Source: Actinoplanes lobatus (GTDB taxonomy: Bacteria > Actinomycetota > Actinomycetes > Mycobacteriales > Micromonosporaceae). From it: 64,000 nt of DNA. A model generated the notes under the pieces. The model saw nothing but the letters and a program-made list of their open reading frames with translations. It was not told where the DNA came from and searched no databases. Shown here piece by piece: positions 8,256 to 16,789 of the stretch; position 1 is the stretch's first letter, and each line of letters begins with the position of its first letter. The stretch spans positions 6,754,501-6,818,500 of the forward strand of contig NZ_JACHNC010000001.1 in assembly GCF_014205215.1 (NCBI RefSeq), in the 5' to 3' direction. The translations under genes were made by a program, and so were the position numbers.

Positions 8256-10006
8256 CCGACCTCGCCACCGTCACCCTGCCCGTCGCCACACCCCGGCAGG
8301 CACGCCGCATCCTCGGGCAAACGCTGCGACCGCACTGGCGTGCGGCGTCGCTCGCCCTGACGGTCCTGATCGGCACCGTCGGCGCCGGGCTGTTCATCCC
8401 GCCCGCGCTCGGCACCCTGGTCGACATCGTCTACACAGGCGGCGAACACGGCGACCTGACCCGCCCGCTCGTCACGCTCGCCGTGGCCACCCTCGTACAG
8501 GGTGCGCTGTCCAGCGGCGGCTGGCTGCTGATCGTCCAGGTCGGTGAGACGGCGCTCGCCGGGCTGCGGGAGACCGTGCTCGGGCACGCGCTGTCGCTGC
8601 CGCAGGCCGAGATCGAACGCGGCGGCACCGGTGACCTCGTCTCCCGGGTCAGCAACGACGTGGACAAGGTCAGCGAGGCACTGCGCCGCGGCATCCCCCA
8701 ATTCCTGTGGTCGGCGTGCGCGGTCGTGCTGACCGTGGGCGGTCTCGCCGCCCTGGATTGGCGGTTCGCCCTGGCCGGGCTGGTCTCGCTGCCGTTCTAC
8801 GCCTGGGCCGCCCGGGGCTACCTGACCGTCAGCCCGCCGCTGTTCGCCGCCGAACGCCGCGCCGAGGGCGAACGCTCCCAGCAACTGGTGGAGACGCTCG
8901 GCGGGTTCCTCACGATCCAGGCGCTGCTGCTCGGGCCACGGCACCTACGGCGTACCGATGTGCGGTCCGAGGCCGCCCGGCGCGCCTCGATCAAGGCCAT
9001 GGACACCACCGCCTGGTTCTTCTCCCGCATCCACCTCGGCGAACTGACCGGCACCGGCACCGTCCTGGTACTCGGCGCCTGGCTGGTCGGCAACGGTGAC
9101 GCCACCGTGGGGGAGGCCACCGCCGCGGCCCTGTACTTCATCCGGCTGTACGACCCGATCGGCCTGCTGGTCAACCTGCTCGACGAGGTTCAGAGCGCCA
9201 CCGCGTCGCTCAGCCGGCTGGTCGGCATCCTTCAGGTCGAGGCGCCCGCCCGGCCCGGCGGCCCGGAGCCGCGCGACACCACGCTCACCCTGCGCGGAGT
9301 CCGGTTCGGCTACGCCGACGGCCCCGACGTCCTGTACGGCGTCGACCTCGAAATCCGGCCCGGTGAACACGTCGCCCTGGTCGGCGCCAGCGGAGCGGGC
9401 AAGACGACGCTCGCCGCGCTCGTGGCCGGCATCCACGAGCCCCGTACGGGAAGCATCGAACTCGGGGGCACCCCACTCGCCGGAATGTCCCGTGCGGACC
9501 TCGCCCGGCACATCACCCTGATCAGTCAGGAGGTACACGTCTTCGCCGGCACCCTGGCCGAGGACCTGCGGCTGGCCGACGCCGACGCGACCGAGCCGCA
9601 CCTACGCGAGGCACTGTCCCTGGTCGGCGCGATCTCCTGGGTCGACCTGCTGCCCGATGGCCTGGACACCCGGGTCGGCACCGGCGGGTTCGCGCTCACC
9701 CCGGTCCAGGCGCAGCAGATCGCGCTGGCCCGGCTGGTGCTGCGTGACCCGGCCGTCGCCGTGCTCGACGAAGCGACCGCCGAGGCGGGCAGCGCCGGCG
9801 CCCGAGAGCTGGAGGCATCGATGGCCCGGGTGCTCGCCGGCCGGACCGCGCTTCTGGTCGCGCACCGCCTCACCACGGCAGCGGCGGCCGACCGTGTCGT
9901 CATCATGCGAGACGGACAGATAGTCGAGCAGGGCCCGCCGAGCGAACTGGCCACCCGCGGCGGGCCGTACTCCGAACTCTGGCACGCCTGGCAGACCCAT
10001 CGGTAG
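8252..10006 (+). CDS. ABC half-transporter with intact Walker motifs (pair 2, subunit B)
   Basis: Partner of the 6555 gene, 584 residues, paralogue of the 4143 gene. Walker A GASGAGKTT (378-386), Walker B VAVLDE (502-507) and H538 in VAHRL are intact, while the signature is LTPVQ (482-486). The QEVHVFAG Q-loop segment and the D-loop TAEAGS are shared word for word with pair 1, so the two pairs arose by duplication of a whole two-gene unit. The operon ends here at a strong hairpin shared with the convergent glucanase gene. Confidence 0.92.
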   Translation: MTDLATVTLPVATPRQARRILGQTLRPHWRAASLALTVLIGTVGAGLFIPPALGTLVDIVYTGGEHGDLTRPLVTLAVATLVQGALSSGGWLLIVQVGETALAGLRETVLGHALSLPQAEIERGGTGDLVSRVSNDVDKVSEALRRGIPQFLWSACAVVLTVGGLAALDWRFALAGLVSLPFYAWAARGYLTVSPPLFAAERRAEGERSQQLVETLGGFLTIQALLLGPRHLRRTDVRSEAARRASIKAMDTTAWFFSRIHLGELTGTGTVLVLGAWLVGNGDATVGEATAAALYFIRLYDPIGLLVNLLDEVQSATASLSRLVGILQVEAPARPGGPEPRDTTLTLRGVRFGYADGPDVLYGVDLEIRPGEHVALVGASGAGKTTLAALVAGIHEPRTGSIELGGTPLAGMSRADLARHITLISQEVHVFAGTLAEDLRLADADATEPHLREALSLVGAISWVDLLPDGLDTRVGTGGFALTPVQAQQIALARLVLRDPAVAVLDEATAEAGSAGARELEASMARVLAGRTALLVAHRLTTAAAADRVVIMRDGQIVEQGPPSELATRGGPYSELWHAWQTHR

Positions 10007-10055
10007 CCGACCCGTCGAAGGCCCCCGGCGACTCCCGGACCAACCCGATCGGAGC

Positions 10056-10096
10056 GGCGTGGGGTGGCTGGGCGCAGGGACCGGCCACCCCACGCC
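10056..10096. terminator. Bidirectional hairpin terminator
   Basis: Perfect 13-bp stem GGCGTGGGGTGGC (10056-10068) with GCCACCCCACGCC (10084-10096) around a 15-base loop. It lies between the convergent stops at 10006 and 10099 and can serve both strands. There is no U-run, as is common in GC-rich actinomycetes. Confidence 0.8.
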
Positions 10097-10098
10097 GA

Positions 10099-13000
10099 TC
10101 AGCTGCCGGAGATGGTGAACTGGGAGCCAGGCTGGATGACGACGTCGCCGTCGGCCGAGTTGGTGATGGTGACGTTGGACAGGCTCGCGTTGCCTCGGGC
10201 GCCGCTCATCGCGAGGATTCCGGCGCCGTTGTTCGACCTGTCGATGCGTACGTTGGTGATGGCGACGTTCGGCATGTTGCCACCGCCGTTCTTGAACTGG
10301 ATTCCGTCGTACGTCGAATCGATGATGTCCGTGTCTCTGATGGTGACGCCGGTGATGTCCTTCGTGGAGGGGAACAGCGTGATCGCGCCGAACTCCTGGT
10401 CCTCGTTCCAGAACGCGCCGCCGGTCCGGTAGAGGCCGTTGTTGGCGATCAGTGTGGTGCCGGAGAACGGCAACGGGCTGTGGTCGGTCGCCAGCATGAT
10501 GCCCGGGTAGTTCGCGGTGTCGTAGACCAGGTTGTTCTCGGCGGAGTTGCCGTAACCGCCGTAGATGGCGATGCCGTTCGCCCGCCAGGGCAGCTGGACG
10601 GTGTTGTTCAGGAAGTGGTCGTCATGGTCGATGTCCACGTTCTGGTCCTTGACGTAAGGGTTGGCCCAGATGGCCAGCGCGTCGTCACCGGTGGTCCGGA
10701 ACGAGGAGTTGAAGACCCGCGAGTTGCGTGTGCCGTTGGAGAAGTTGATGCCATCGGCGTACGTGTCGCGAATCCGCATGCCGGTGAACTCCACACCGTC
10801 GCCCGGGTTCCAGTAGGCGGGCGTGTCCGAGTAGTCGCGGCCGACCCAGGCGCCGACGTTGACGTGCTCGATCCACACGTTGCTGATCTTCGTGTTCTTG
10901 CCGAATCGACCGTTGAGGCCGTGGCCCCGGTTGGCCCGGTTCTGTGTGTTGCCGAAGATCGCCAGGTCGGAGATCTGGGTGTTGTCGTCGATGTCGAAGC
11001 CGACGTTGCCCTCATGCGGGTGGTTGATGTTGCCGGCCACGTTCTGCGGCTGCGTGTTCGTGTACAGCTGGGTGTGCCACATGCCGGCGCCGCGGATGAC
11101 GACGTTGCGGATGCCCTTCTGGTTGTACTGGCCGCGGGCCGGGTCCGGCGAGAGGATCTTCTGCTCCTGCCGCCATTGGCCGGCCGGGATCCAGACGCAC
11201 GGGATCACGCCGTTCTCGTCGTCGGTCACCGCCCTCTGGATGGCGGCCGTGTCGTCGAGACCGTCGTTCGGTACCGCGCCGTAGCTGGTGATCGAGACGC
11301 AGCCGGCCGGCTGGCTCAGCGCCGTCGCGACCTGCTCCAGATCGATCAGGTCGATGATGTAGAAGCTCGCCGAGTCGCCCGAGTCGCGCTGCAACTTGAA
11401 CCGGGTACCCGCCGGGTACGACTGGCCCAGCAGCGCGTTCGACTCGTCGAACAGCCGCCGCGCGTCGGCCTGCGGGGTGTTGGAGAGCGACTCGGTGTCG
11501 TCGGTGGTGCCGTACAGCCAGCTGTTACGCGAGCTGAACGTCAGCTTCCGGTCGAACACGTCGTTGATGTACAGGCTGATGGTCCAGTCCTGGCCGCCGC
11601 CGCCCGCGGCGTCCGGCACCGAGTTGCGGACCACGATCGAGTTGCTCTGGTTGGTCGAGGTGAACTCGACGAACTGACCGGTGCTGTTGAGGCGCACCGA
11701 CTGCCGGCCGGAGGACTCCGAGGCGAAGTTGGTGTGCCCGAAAGTGCGCAGCGCGTCGGGTTGCAGCAGCGTGCCCTGGTAACGGGCGGCCTCCGCCTCG
11801 TACTCGACGTACGGCACGGCGGCGCCGCGGCCGACCACGATGGAGCGGGACAGCGTGTTGTTGTTCTCGTTGGTCTCGGTGACCGCGCCGGCCGAGTCGG
11901 CGGTGGCGACGGCGGTGGCGCCGCCACTGACCGCGGTCCAGGTGCCGCCGATGGTCACGGTCGTGGTGGCGCCGGCCGCGATCGCCGGGGTGGCCCCGGT
12001 GAGCGTGGCGGTACCGACGGCCACGCGGGTGGTGCTGGCCCCCGCGGCACTGGTGCCCCGGTTCTGTACGGCGACGGTGAAACTGACCGCCGCGCCGACC
12101 GCCGGGTTGGCCGGGCTCAGGTTGATCGCGGTGACCTGCAGATCAGGGCCTGGCGCCTGGGCGACCACCAACTGCGTGGTCGCGGTGTAGGTGTTGTTGT
12201 CGTTGTTCGACTCGGCCACGGTGTTCGCCGGGTCGACCGTCGTCGAGACGGTGTAGGTGCCCAGCGCCCGGGCGCCGGCGTTGCCGGTGACGGTGGCCGA
12301 GGCGCCGGCGGCGAGAGCGGGCACATCCGCGCCGGCCACGACGGTGCCGCCGAGCTTGAAGTCCACCTTTGTCGCCGCCGAGGCCACCGTGCCCGAGTTA
12401 CGGACGGCGGCGGTCAGGGTGATCGCGGACGTCTCGTCGGGGGCGGCCGGGCTCCAGGTCGTCGAGGTGACGACCAGGTCCGGGGCGGGGGCCCAGGCGC
12501 CGATCACCTGCAGCTCGGCGACCTGGCCGCCGGGCGCGCCGGTGTTGCCGAAGAACTGCAGCCGTACGTCCGACGCCCTGCCGCTGACCGGGATGGTCAC
12601 CGAGTTCTGGCCGGTCGACGGGCTGAAGCCGTAATCCGCGCGGGCCTTCAGCTCGGTGAAGTCGCCGGCCGAACCGGCCCGGCCGAGCACCTGAATGTTC
12701 TGCGTACGCGGGCCCCAGACCGGATCCGGGTTGAGCTTGACGACGATACCGGTGACATTCGCGTCGGCGCCGAGCTTCACGGTCAGCGTCGCCGGGAAGC
12801 CGGCCGACTCCCAGTAGCTGGTCACGTTGCCGTCGTTGGCGTTGGTCGCCACGAAGTTGAAGGTCGCCGAGGAAGCCTCGATCGCCTTGCCGCCGGCCAG
12901 GTCCGCGCCGGCCGGCGGGTCAGGGTCGGGGTCGACCGGGCCGGCCACGCCGTAGATTTCAAGCTCCGCGAGCTGTCCGGCCGGCCAGCCGGTGTTGGCG

Positions 13001-13461
13001 GTGATGTGCACCCGCACGTAGCGGACGGTCGCCGCGGTGAAGTTGATGGTGACGACGTTGCCGGTGGCCGGGTCGAAAACCCGCCCAGCCGAGGCCGAGA
13101 GCGTGCTGAACGATGAGCCGTCGGTGCTGCCCTGGACGCTCAGCGTCTGGGTACGGGTGGCCCAAGCCGCAGCGGGCGGCAGTTTCAGCACCACCTGGTC
13201 GATCGCGACACTGCTGCCGAGATCGACTCGGATCCACTGCGGAAAGACATTGTTCGGGCTCTCCCAGTAGGAGCTCTGGTTGCCGTCGTTGACGGCGGAT
13301 GCGGGCTGTGCCCCGAGGGCGCCGCTGGCGGTGACCGCCTTGCCGATGGCGAGGTTGGTCCCGCCGGCCGCCTTCGCGGCGACCGGCGGCGTGCCCAGGA
13401 CGGCCAGGCCGGCCGCGAGGGCCAGGCTGACCAGCCTTCGGCTGAGGGTTATCGGCTTCAT
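10099..13461 (-). CDS. Secreted GH87 alpha-1,3-glucanase/mycodextranase-like enzyme
   Basis: Secreted enzyme of 1120 residues predicted to cut alpha-1,3-glucan, a fungal wall and biofilm polymer. The signal peptide is about 1-29. Then come two discoidin-type domains (about 35-190 and 195-340), two CARDB-like adhesion repeats with SNNDNNTY and ENNNTL endings (about 345-565), a carbohydrate-binding domain starting VEYEAEAARYQG, and a parallel beta-helix catalytic region opening with SYGAVPNDGLDDTAAIQ. D903 in YADGINF and D926-D927 in TGDDALAIW repeat the 23/24-residue spacing I recall for the three catalytic aspartates of characterised GH87 enzymes. The start at 13461 has AGGACGG upstream; longer starts add non-signal sequence. 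It is convergent with the transporter operon. Confidence 0.85.
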   Translation of the reverse strand: MKPITLSRRLVSLALAAGLAVLGTPPVAAKAAGGTNLAIGKAVTASGALGAQPASAVNDGNQSSYWESPNNVFPQWIRVDLGSSVAIDQVVLKLPPAAAWATRTQTLSVQGSTDGSSFSTLSASAGRVFDPATGNVVTINFTAATVRYVRVHITANTGWPAGQLAELEIYGVAGPVDPDPDPPAGADLAGGKAIEASSATFNFVATNANDGNVTSYWESAGFPATLTVKLGADANVTGIVVKLNPDPVWGPRTQNIQVLGRAGSAGDFTELKARADYGFSPSTGQNSVTIPVSGRASDVRLQFFGNTGAPGGQVAELQVIGAWAPAPDLVVTSTTWSPAAPDETSAITLTAAVRNSGTVASAATKVDFKLGGTVVAGADVPALAAGASATVTGNAGARALGTYTVSTTVDPANTVAESNNDNNTYTATTQLVVAQAPGPDLQVTAINLSPANPAVGAAVSFTVAVQNRGTSAAGASTTRVAVGTATLTGATPAIAAGATTTVTIGGTWTAVSGGATAVATADSAGAVTETNENNNTLSRSIVVGRGAAVPYVEYEAEAARYQGTLLQPDALRTFGHTNFASESSGRQSVRLNSTGQFVEFTSTNQSNSIVVRNSVPDAAGGGGQDWTISLYINDVFDRKLTFSSRNSWLYGTTDDTESLSNTPQADARRLFDESNALLGQSYPAGTRFKLQRDSGDSASFYIIDLIDLEQVATALSQPAGCVSITSYGAVPNDGLDDTAAIQRAVTDDENGVIPCVWIPAGQWRQEQKILSPDPARGQYNQKGIRNVVIRGAGMWHTQLYTNTQPQNVAGNINHPHEGNVGFDIDDNTQISDLAIFGNTQNRANRGHGLNGRFGKNTKISNVWIEHVNVGAWVGRDYSDTPAYWNPGDGVEFTGMRIRDTYADGINFSNGTRNSRVFNSSFRTTGDDALAIWANPYVKDQNVDIDHDDHFLNNTVQLPWRANGIAIYGGYGNSAENNLVYDTANYPGIMLATDHSPLPFSGTTLIANNGLYRTGGAFWNEDQEFGAITLFPSTKDITGVTIRDTDIIDSTYDGIQFKNGGGNMPNVAITNVRIDRSNNGAGILAMSGARGNASLSNVTITNSADGDVVIQPGSQFTISGS

Positions 13462-13788
13462 GAAGTCCGTCCTGTCGGACCGGTGCAGGGGCTTACGCCG
13501 AGGCGGGTGCCGGTGCACCGAGAGGGATGGGTGGGGGAGGGGCGACCGGAGGTGCAATTTTCCAGCAGGGCATTGAAAATTTTCGTGCCTCTGCTCAGTT
13601 CTTGCTGTCGATGGCGTCCAATGTTTCAGATGTGTCATCGATTCGTCAACGTCGTTGTCCCCGGCGCGGCAATCGGCGCCCGACACTCCGCTGACGGTCC
13701 GGCCCGCGGGCCTCTAAAGATCGACAACCTCACACGTCCAGCCGGACCACGAACTCGGAAACCCGCGTTCGCAACGCTGCGCCGCGTG
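13462..13788. promoter_or_regulatory. Upstream region of the glucanase, with a GAAAATTTTC palindrome
   Basis: No gene is seen here. It must hold the promoter of the leftward glucanase. The only notable element is GAAAATTTTC at 13575-13584, about 115 bp before the start, in an AT-richer patch. It resembles the GAAA-N-TTTC core found before the xylanase at 50 kb. The region ends at the IS701-family insertion. Confidence 0.4.
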
Positions 13789-13792
13789 CTAG

Positions 13793-13813
13793 TACGGCAG
13801 CCGCCGTTCGTGA
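13793..13813 (+). repeat. Left inverted repeat of the IS701-family element
   Basis: Begins TACGGCAGCCGCCG and ends TTCGTGA. It pairs with 15220-15240 with a single mismatch. Confidence 0.9.
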
Positions 13814-13869
13814 GGTGACCTCGGATCCCGCGGGAACGAGGACGGCCACCGCATGATCGTCTGTGCGTT

Positions 13870-15219
13870 GTGGACACAACATCAGACCTTGCGGTGGCCG
13901 AGAGCCACAGCGTAGAGCCTGCCCAGTGGCGACGAACCATCGACCTGGTCATCGACTCGTTCGCCGGCCGGTTCTGCCGGGTAGAGCCTCGCCGGGCGGC
14001 GGGCGGGTTCGTCACCGGACTGCTCGCCGACCTGGAGATTAAGACCTGCTGGCAGGTCGCTGAGCAGGCCGGACATGCCCGGCCGGATGCGATGCAAAGG
14101 TTGCTCTACCGGGCCAAGTGGGACGCCGACGCGGTGCGTGACGACGTGCGTCAGGTCGTCGTCGACCGGCTCGGTGACCCCGACGGTGTCCTCGTCGTCG
14201 ACGAGACCGGCGATCTGAAGAAGGGCGTGCACTCGGTCGGTGTCCAGCGTCAATACACCGGAACCGCTGGGCGGATCGAGAACGCGCAGGTCGGAGTGTT
14301 CCTGGCCTATGCGAGCAGACACGGTCACGCCCTGATCGACCGCAGGATCTACTTGCCGAAGTCCTGGACCGACGACCGCGGGCGGTGCGAGCAGGCCGGG
14401 ATCCCGGAAAAGATCACGTTCGCCACCAGGTCCGAGCTGGCCGACGACATGATCACCGCCGCCGTGAATGCCCTGGTCCCGGCCCGGTGGGTCGCCGCGG
14501 ACGAGGCGTACGGCAACAACACCCGACTCCGCAGTGAGCTGCGCGAACTCCGCCTTGGTTACGTCCTGGCGGTCTCCTGCGATCACCTCGTGCCGATCGA
14601 CAGCGGGAAAATCCGCTGCCGCGCTGACCGGCTGGCTGCCGATCTGCCCGCCACCGGCTGGACCCGGCGCAGCGCCGGCGAGGGCTCGAAAGGCCCACGG
14701 TTCTACGACTGGGCCTGGCTGGCCGACGTCGGCGCTGACGGTGATCCCGACGACGACGGCCGGCACAGCCTGCTGATCCGCCGCAACAACACCACCGGTG
14801 AGCTGGCCTTCTACCGCTGCTGGGCACCGGGCCCGGTCACACTCGCCCAGCTGGTCCGCGTGGCCGGAGTTCGGTGGATCGTGGAAGAGAGTTTTCAGGC
14901 CGGAAAAGGGCAGGTCGGGCTGGACCAGCACCAGGTCCGCCGCTGGACGTCCTGGCACCGGTTCACCACCCTTGCCCTGGCAGCGCTCGCGGTCCTCGCG
15001 ATCTGTACCGCCGACGCCCGATCGGCGGACCGTCCCGCTCAGCCCGACATGATCGACCTGACCGTCAACGAGATCCGCCGCCTGATCAACGTCCTACTGA
15101 TTCGGCCGACGCGCAGCATCGCCTACCGTTTGCGCTGGTCACATTGGCGACGCCGCCACCAAGCACGAGCCAGACGAGCTCACTACGCCCGCCGCCTCAC
15201 CCTCGAACTCCAGCCATGA
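13870..15219 (+). CDS. IS701-family transposase
   Basis: DDE transposase of 449 residues that moves the surrounding element. Recognisable motifs are VLVVDETGDLKKGVHSVGVQ with the first catalytic aspartate, RQYTGTAGRIENAQVGVFLAY, WVAADEAYGNN with the second, and RWIVEESFQAGKGQVGLDQ with the late glutamate. The GTG start at 13870 lies just inside the left repeat; the stop overlaps the start of the right repeat. No frameshift or internal stop. Confidence 0.95.
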   Translation: MDTTSDLAVAESHSVEPAQWRRTIDLVIDSFAGRFCRVEPRRAAGGFVTGLLADLEIKTCWQVAEQAGHARPDAMQRLLYRAKWDADAVRDDVRQVVVDRLGDPDGVLVVDETGDLKKGVHSVGVQRQYTGTAGRIENAQVGVFLAYASRHGHALIDRRIYLPKSWTDDRGRCEQAGIPEKITFATRSELADDMITAAVNALVPARWVAADEAYGNNTRLRSELRELRLGYVLAVSCDHLVPIDSGKIRCRADRLAADLPATGWTRRSAGEGSKGPRFYDWAWLADVGADGDPDDDGRHSLLIRRNNTTGELAFYRCWAPGPVTLAQLVRVAGVRWIVEESFQAGKGQVGLDQHQVRRWTSWHRFTTLALAALAVLAICTADARSADRPAQPDMIDLTVNEIRRLINVLLIRPTRSIAYRLRWSHWRRRHQARARRAHYARRLTLELQP

Positions 15220-15240
15220 TCACGAATGGCGGCTGCCGTA
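15220..15240 (+). repeat. Right inverted repeat of the IS701-family element
   Basis: Starts TCACGAA and ends GGCTGCCGTA, the reverse complement of the left end with one mismatch. It is followed by the second CTAG. Confidence 0.9.
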
Positions 15241-15293
15241 CTAGCGGACACGCGAAGATCCTTGTCGGTGCTCACTAGTCATCGAGGTATCCC

Positions 15294-15510
15294 GTGCATC
15301 CGCGACGACTCACGGCCGCAGCCGCCGGCCTGCTCGTCGCCGCCTCGTTCCTGATCACCCGCCTGGGCAATGTCCCGATCAACGCCCGGATCAAGATCTG
15401 GGCCGTCACCACACCACCACCGGTGGGAGAGCTACAACAACGCGCGTACGCTGACCGCCTTCGTTCTGAGCCTCGGGCTTACCCGGTACCCCGCCGACAG
15501 CCGACCTCCG
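15294..15510 (+). pseudogene. Remnant of a DUF1772 (anthrone-oxygenase-like) membrane protein
   Basis: The forward frame from 15294 gives FLITRLGNVPINARIKIWAV, the conserved core of DUF1772 proteins. At about 15423 homology continues in the +1 frame as WESYNNARTLTAFVLSLGL. The N-terminal half is missing and the coding sequence is frameshifted, so it is not functional. It lies 50 bp from the IS701-family element, but the other flank of that element does not carry the missing half. Confidence 0.6.
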
Positions 15511-15514
15511 TCAA

Positions 15515-15613
15515 TCAGTCGGCGATGAGGAACTGCTCGCAGAAGTCGGTGAACGCCTGCGACCAGAAAACTCCCTGGTACGCGCGGTTGCGGCGGAGCG
15601 GCACCGACGGCAT
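15515..15613 (-). pseudogene. N-terminal stub of an MFS transporter
   Basis: Directly after the ArsR-type gene, and in the same direction, ATG at 15613 opens MPSVPLRRNRAYQGVFWSQA followed by FTDFCEQFLIAD and a stop. The pattern PLRRNRxYQxxWxxQAxxDFxEQ is the usual start of MFS exporters paired with this regulator family. Only 32 residues remain; the rest is deleted up to the DUF1772 remnant. Confidence 0.5.
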
Positions 15614-15630
15614 GTGTCACTGTCCTTCGC

Positions 15631-16614
15631 CTACGTGGTCAGGGCGGCGAGCAGGGTCTCGGCGACCGTGGTGCGGGCGTAGAGCACGAACCGGCCGGTG
15701 CGGTGCGCGCTGACCAGGCCGGCCGTGCGCAGGGCGGTGAGGTGCTGGGAGACGCCACCGGCCGTCAAGCCGGTGCGCAGTGACAGATCCTGGGTGGACG
15801 ACGGCATGCCCAGCTCGGTCAGCAGCAGCGCCCGGGAGCGGCCGATTACTCCGGACAGTGCTCGGGATGGGTCCGCGGTGCGCTGCTCCCAGAGGCCGGC
15901 GACGCCGCGCGGCGGGTAGCGCAGGGTCGGCTGCCACGGGCTGTCGAGCTTGGCGAAGACCCGGGGCCAGACGAAGACCGACGGGACCAGCAGCAGGCCG
16001 CGCCCGTCCAGGGCGACGGTGCGCCGGTGGTAGTCGTTGAGGACCGACAGGGTGCCGGCCGACCAGGTGACCCGCGGGTCGAGGTCGGCGAAGAGCCGCC
16101 GGGTGCCGCCCTCGACGAGCTGCCGGGCCCGGTGGTGGACGTCGCCCTGCAGCAGGGTGAGCATGCGCGGCCAGTGCGGGGCGAGGGTGAGTTCCCAGTA
16201 TGCCCGGATCACCTCGGTCAGGGCGGCGAGGCCGGCTTCCGGGTCGGCGTGCAGCCCGTCCAGGGCGGGTGGGCGGCCGTCCGGCAGCGCGTCGAGCCCG
16301 GAACGCACCCGCTGTGGCGCGGTGCCGGCCAGTGCGGCCAGTTCGAGGTCCAGGTCGGGGCCGGGCAGTGACGGCGGCGGGCTGAGGAAACCGGGGAGCA
16401 CCCGGGTCGGGACCGGGATCAGGGCGTCGAGCAGGCTCCAGTCGAGCCCGCCGGTGGCCAGCCGGTCGCGGGCCTCGGCGGCCCAGCCGGAGTGCAGCGG
16501 GTGGTCGGTGGGCGCCTTGAGCACCCGGACGCTGGCCACCACCTCCCACAGCGGGGAGATGGCGAAGTGGACGTGGGCGAGGTCGTCGGCGGTGAAGGAC
16601 AGTTCGATCGCCAA
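15631..16614 (-). CDS. ArsR-family regulator with DUF5937-like N-terminal region
   Basis: Cytoplasmic repressor-like protein, 327 residues. The N-terminal two thirds (MAIELSFTADDLAHVHFAISPLWEVV and onward; landmark ELSFTADDLAHVHFAISPLW) resemble the DUF5937 region of actinobacterial ArsR proteins; the C-terminal about 90 residues carry the winged helix, LLTELGMPSSTQDLSLRTGL then GGVSQHLTALRTAGLV. The start is TTG at 16614 behind GGGAGGTGAGG. Its own downstream MFS gene is reduced to a stub; an intact MFS gene is divergent and is a likely target. Confidence 0.85.
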   Translation of the reverse strand: MAIELSFTADDLAHVHFAISPLWEVVASVRVLKAPTDHPLHSGWAAEARDRLATGGLDWSLLDALIPVPTRVLPGFLSPPPSLPGPDLDLELAALAGTAPQRVRSGLDALPDGRPPALDGLHADPEAGLAALTEVIRAYWELTLAPHWPRMLTLLQGDVHHRARQLVEGGTRRLFADLDPRVTWSAGTLSVLNDYHRRTVALDGRGLLLVPSVFVWPRVFAKLDSPWQPTLRYPPRGVAGLWEQRTADPSRALSGVIGRSRALLLTELGMPSSTQDLSLRTGLTAGGVSQHLTALRTAGLVSAHRTGRFVLYARTTVAETLLAALTT

Positions 16615-16789
16615 GCCTCACCTCCCGGTGGATTCAGCCCATTCTAAATCGCTGGGTGCCGGCGAGCGGTGCACGTCATGGTCTGGGTGCCGACCCGCTT
16701 CCGGATCGTCAGGGGTGCCGGATGCGGCGTTCGAGACGCTTTTTCGGCTCGTCTGAGGACGGCCGTCACATCCCACAAGGAGGCCGACC

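Larger units (their letters stand above)
13793..15240 (+). mobile_element. IS701-family insertion sequence, apparently intact
   Basis: 1448 bp bounded by 21-bp terminal inverted repeats with one mismatch and flanked on each side by CTAG, read as a 4-bp target duplication (13789-13792 and 15241-15244). CTAG-like targets are known for IS701. It carries one complete transposase gene. Both ends and the reading frame are intact, so the copy could be active or recently active. Confidence 0.92.

Noticed and set aside
10480..13116. Long rightward open frame opposite the glucanase
   Set aside because: Antisense shadow in GC-rich DNA: the translation is Val/Gly/Asp/Arg-rich with no known motif, while the opposite strand has a complete signal peptide and domains.
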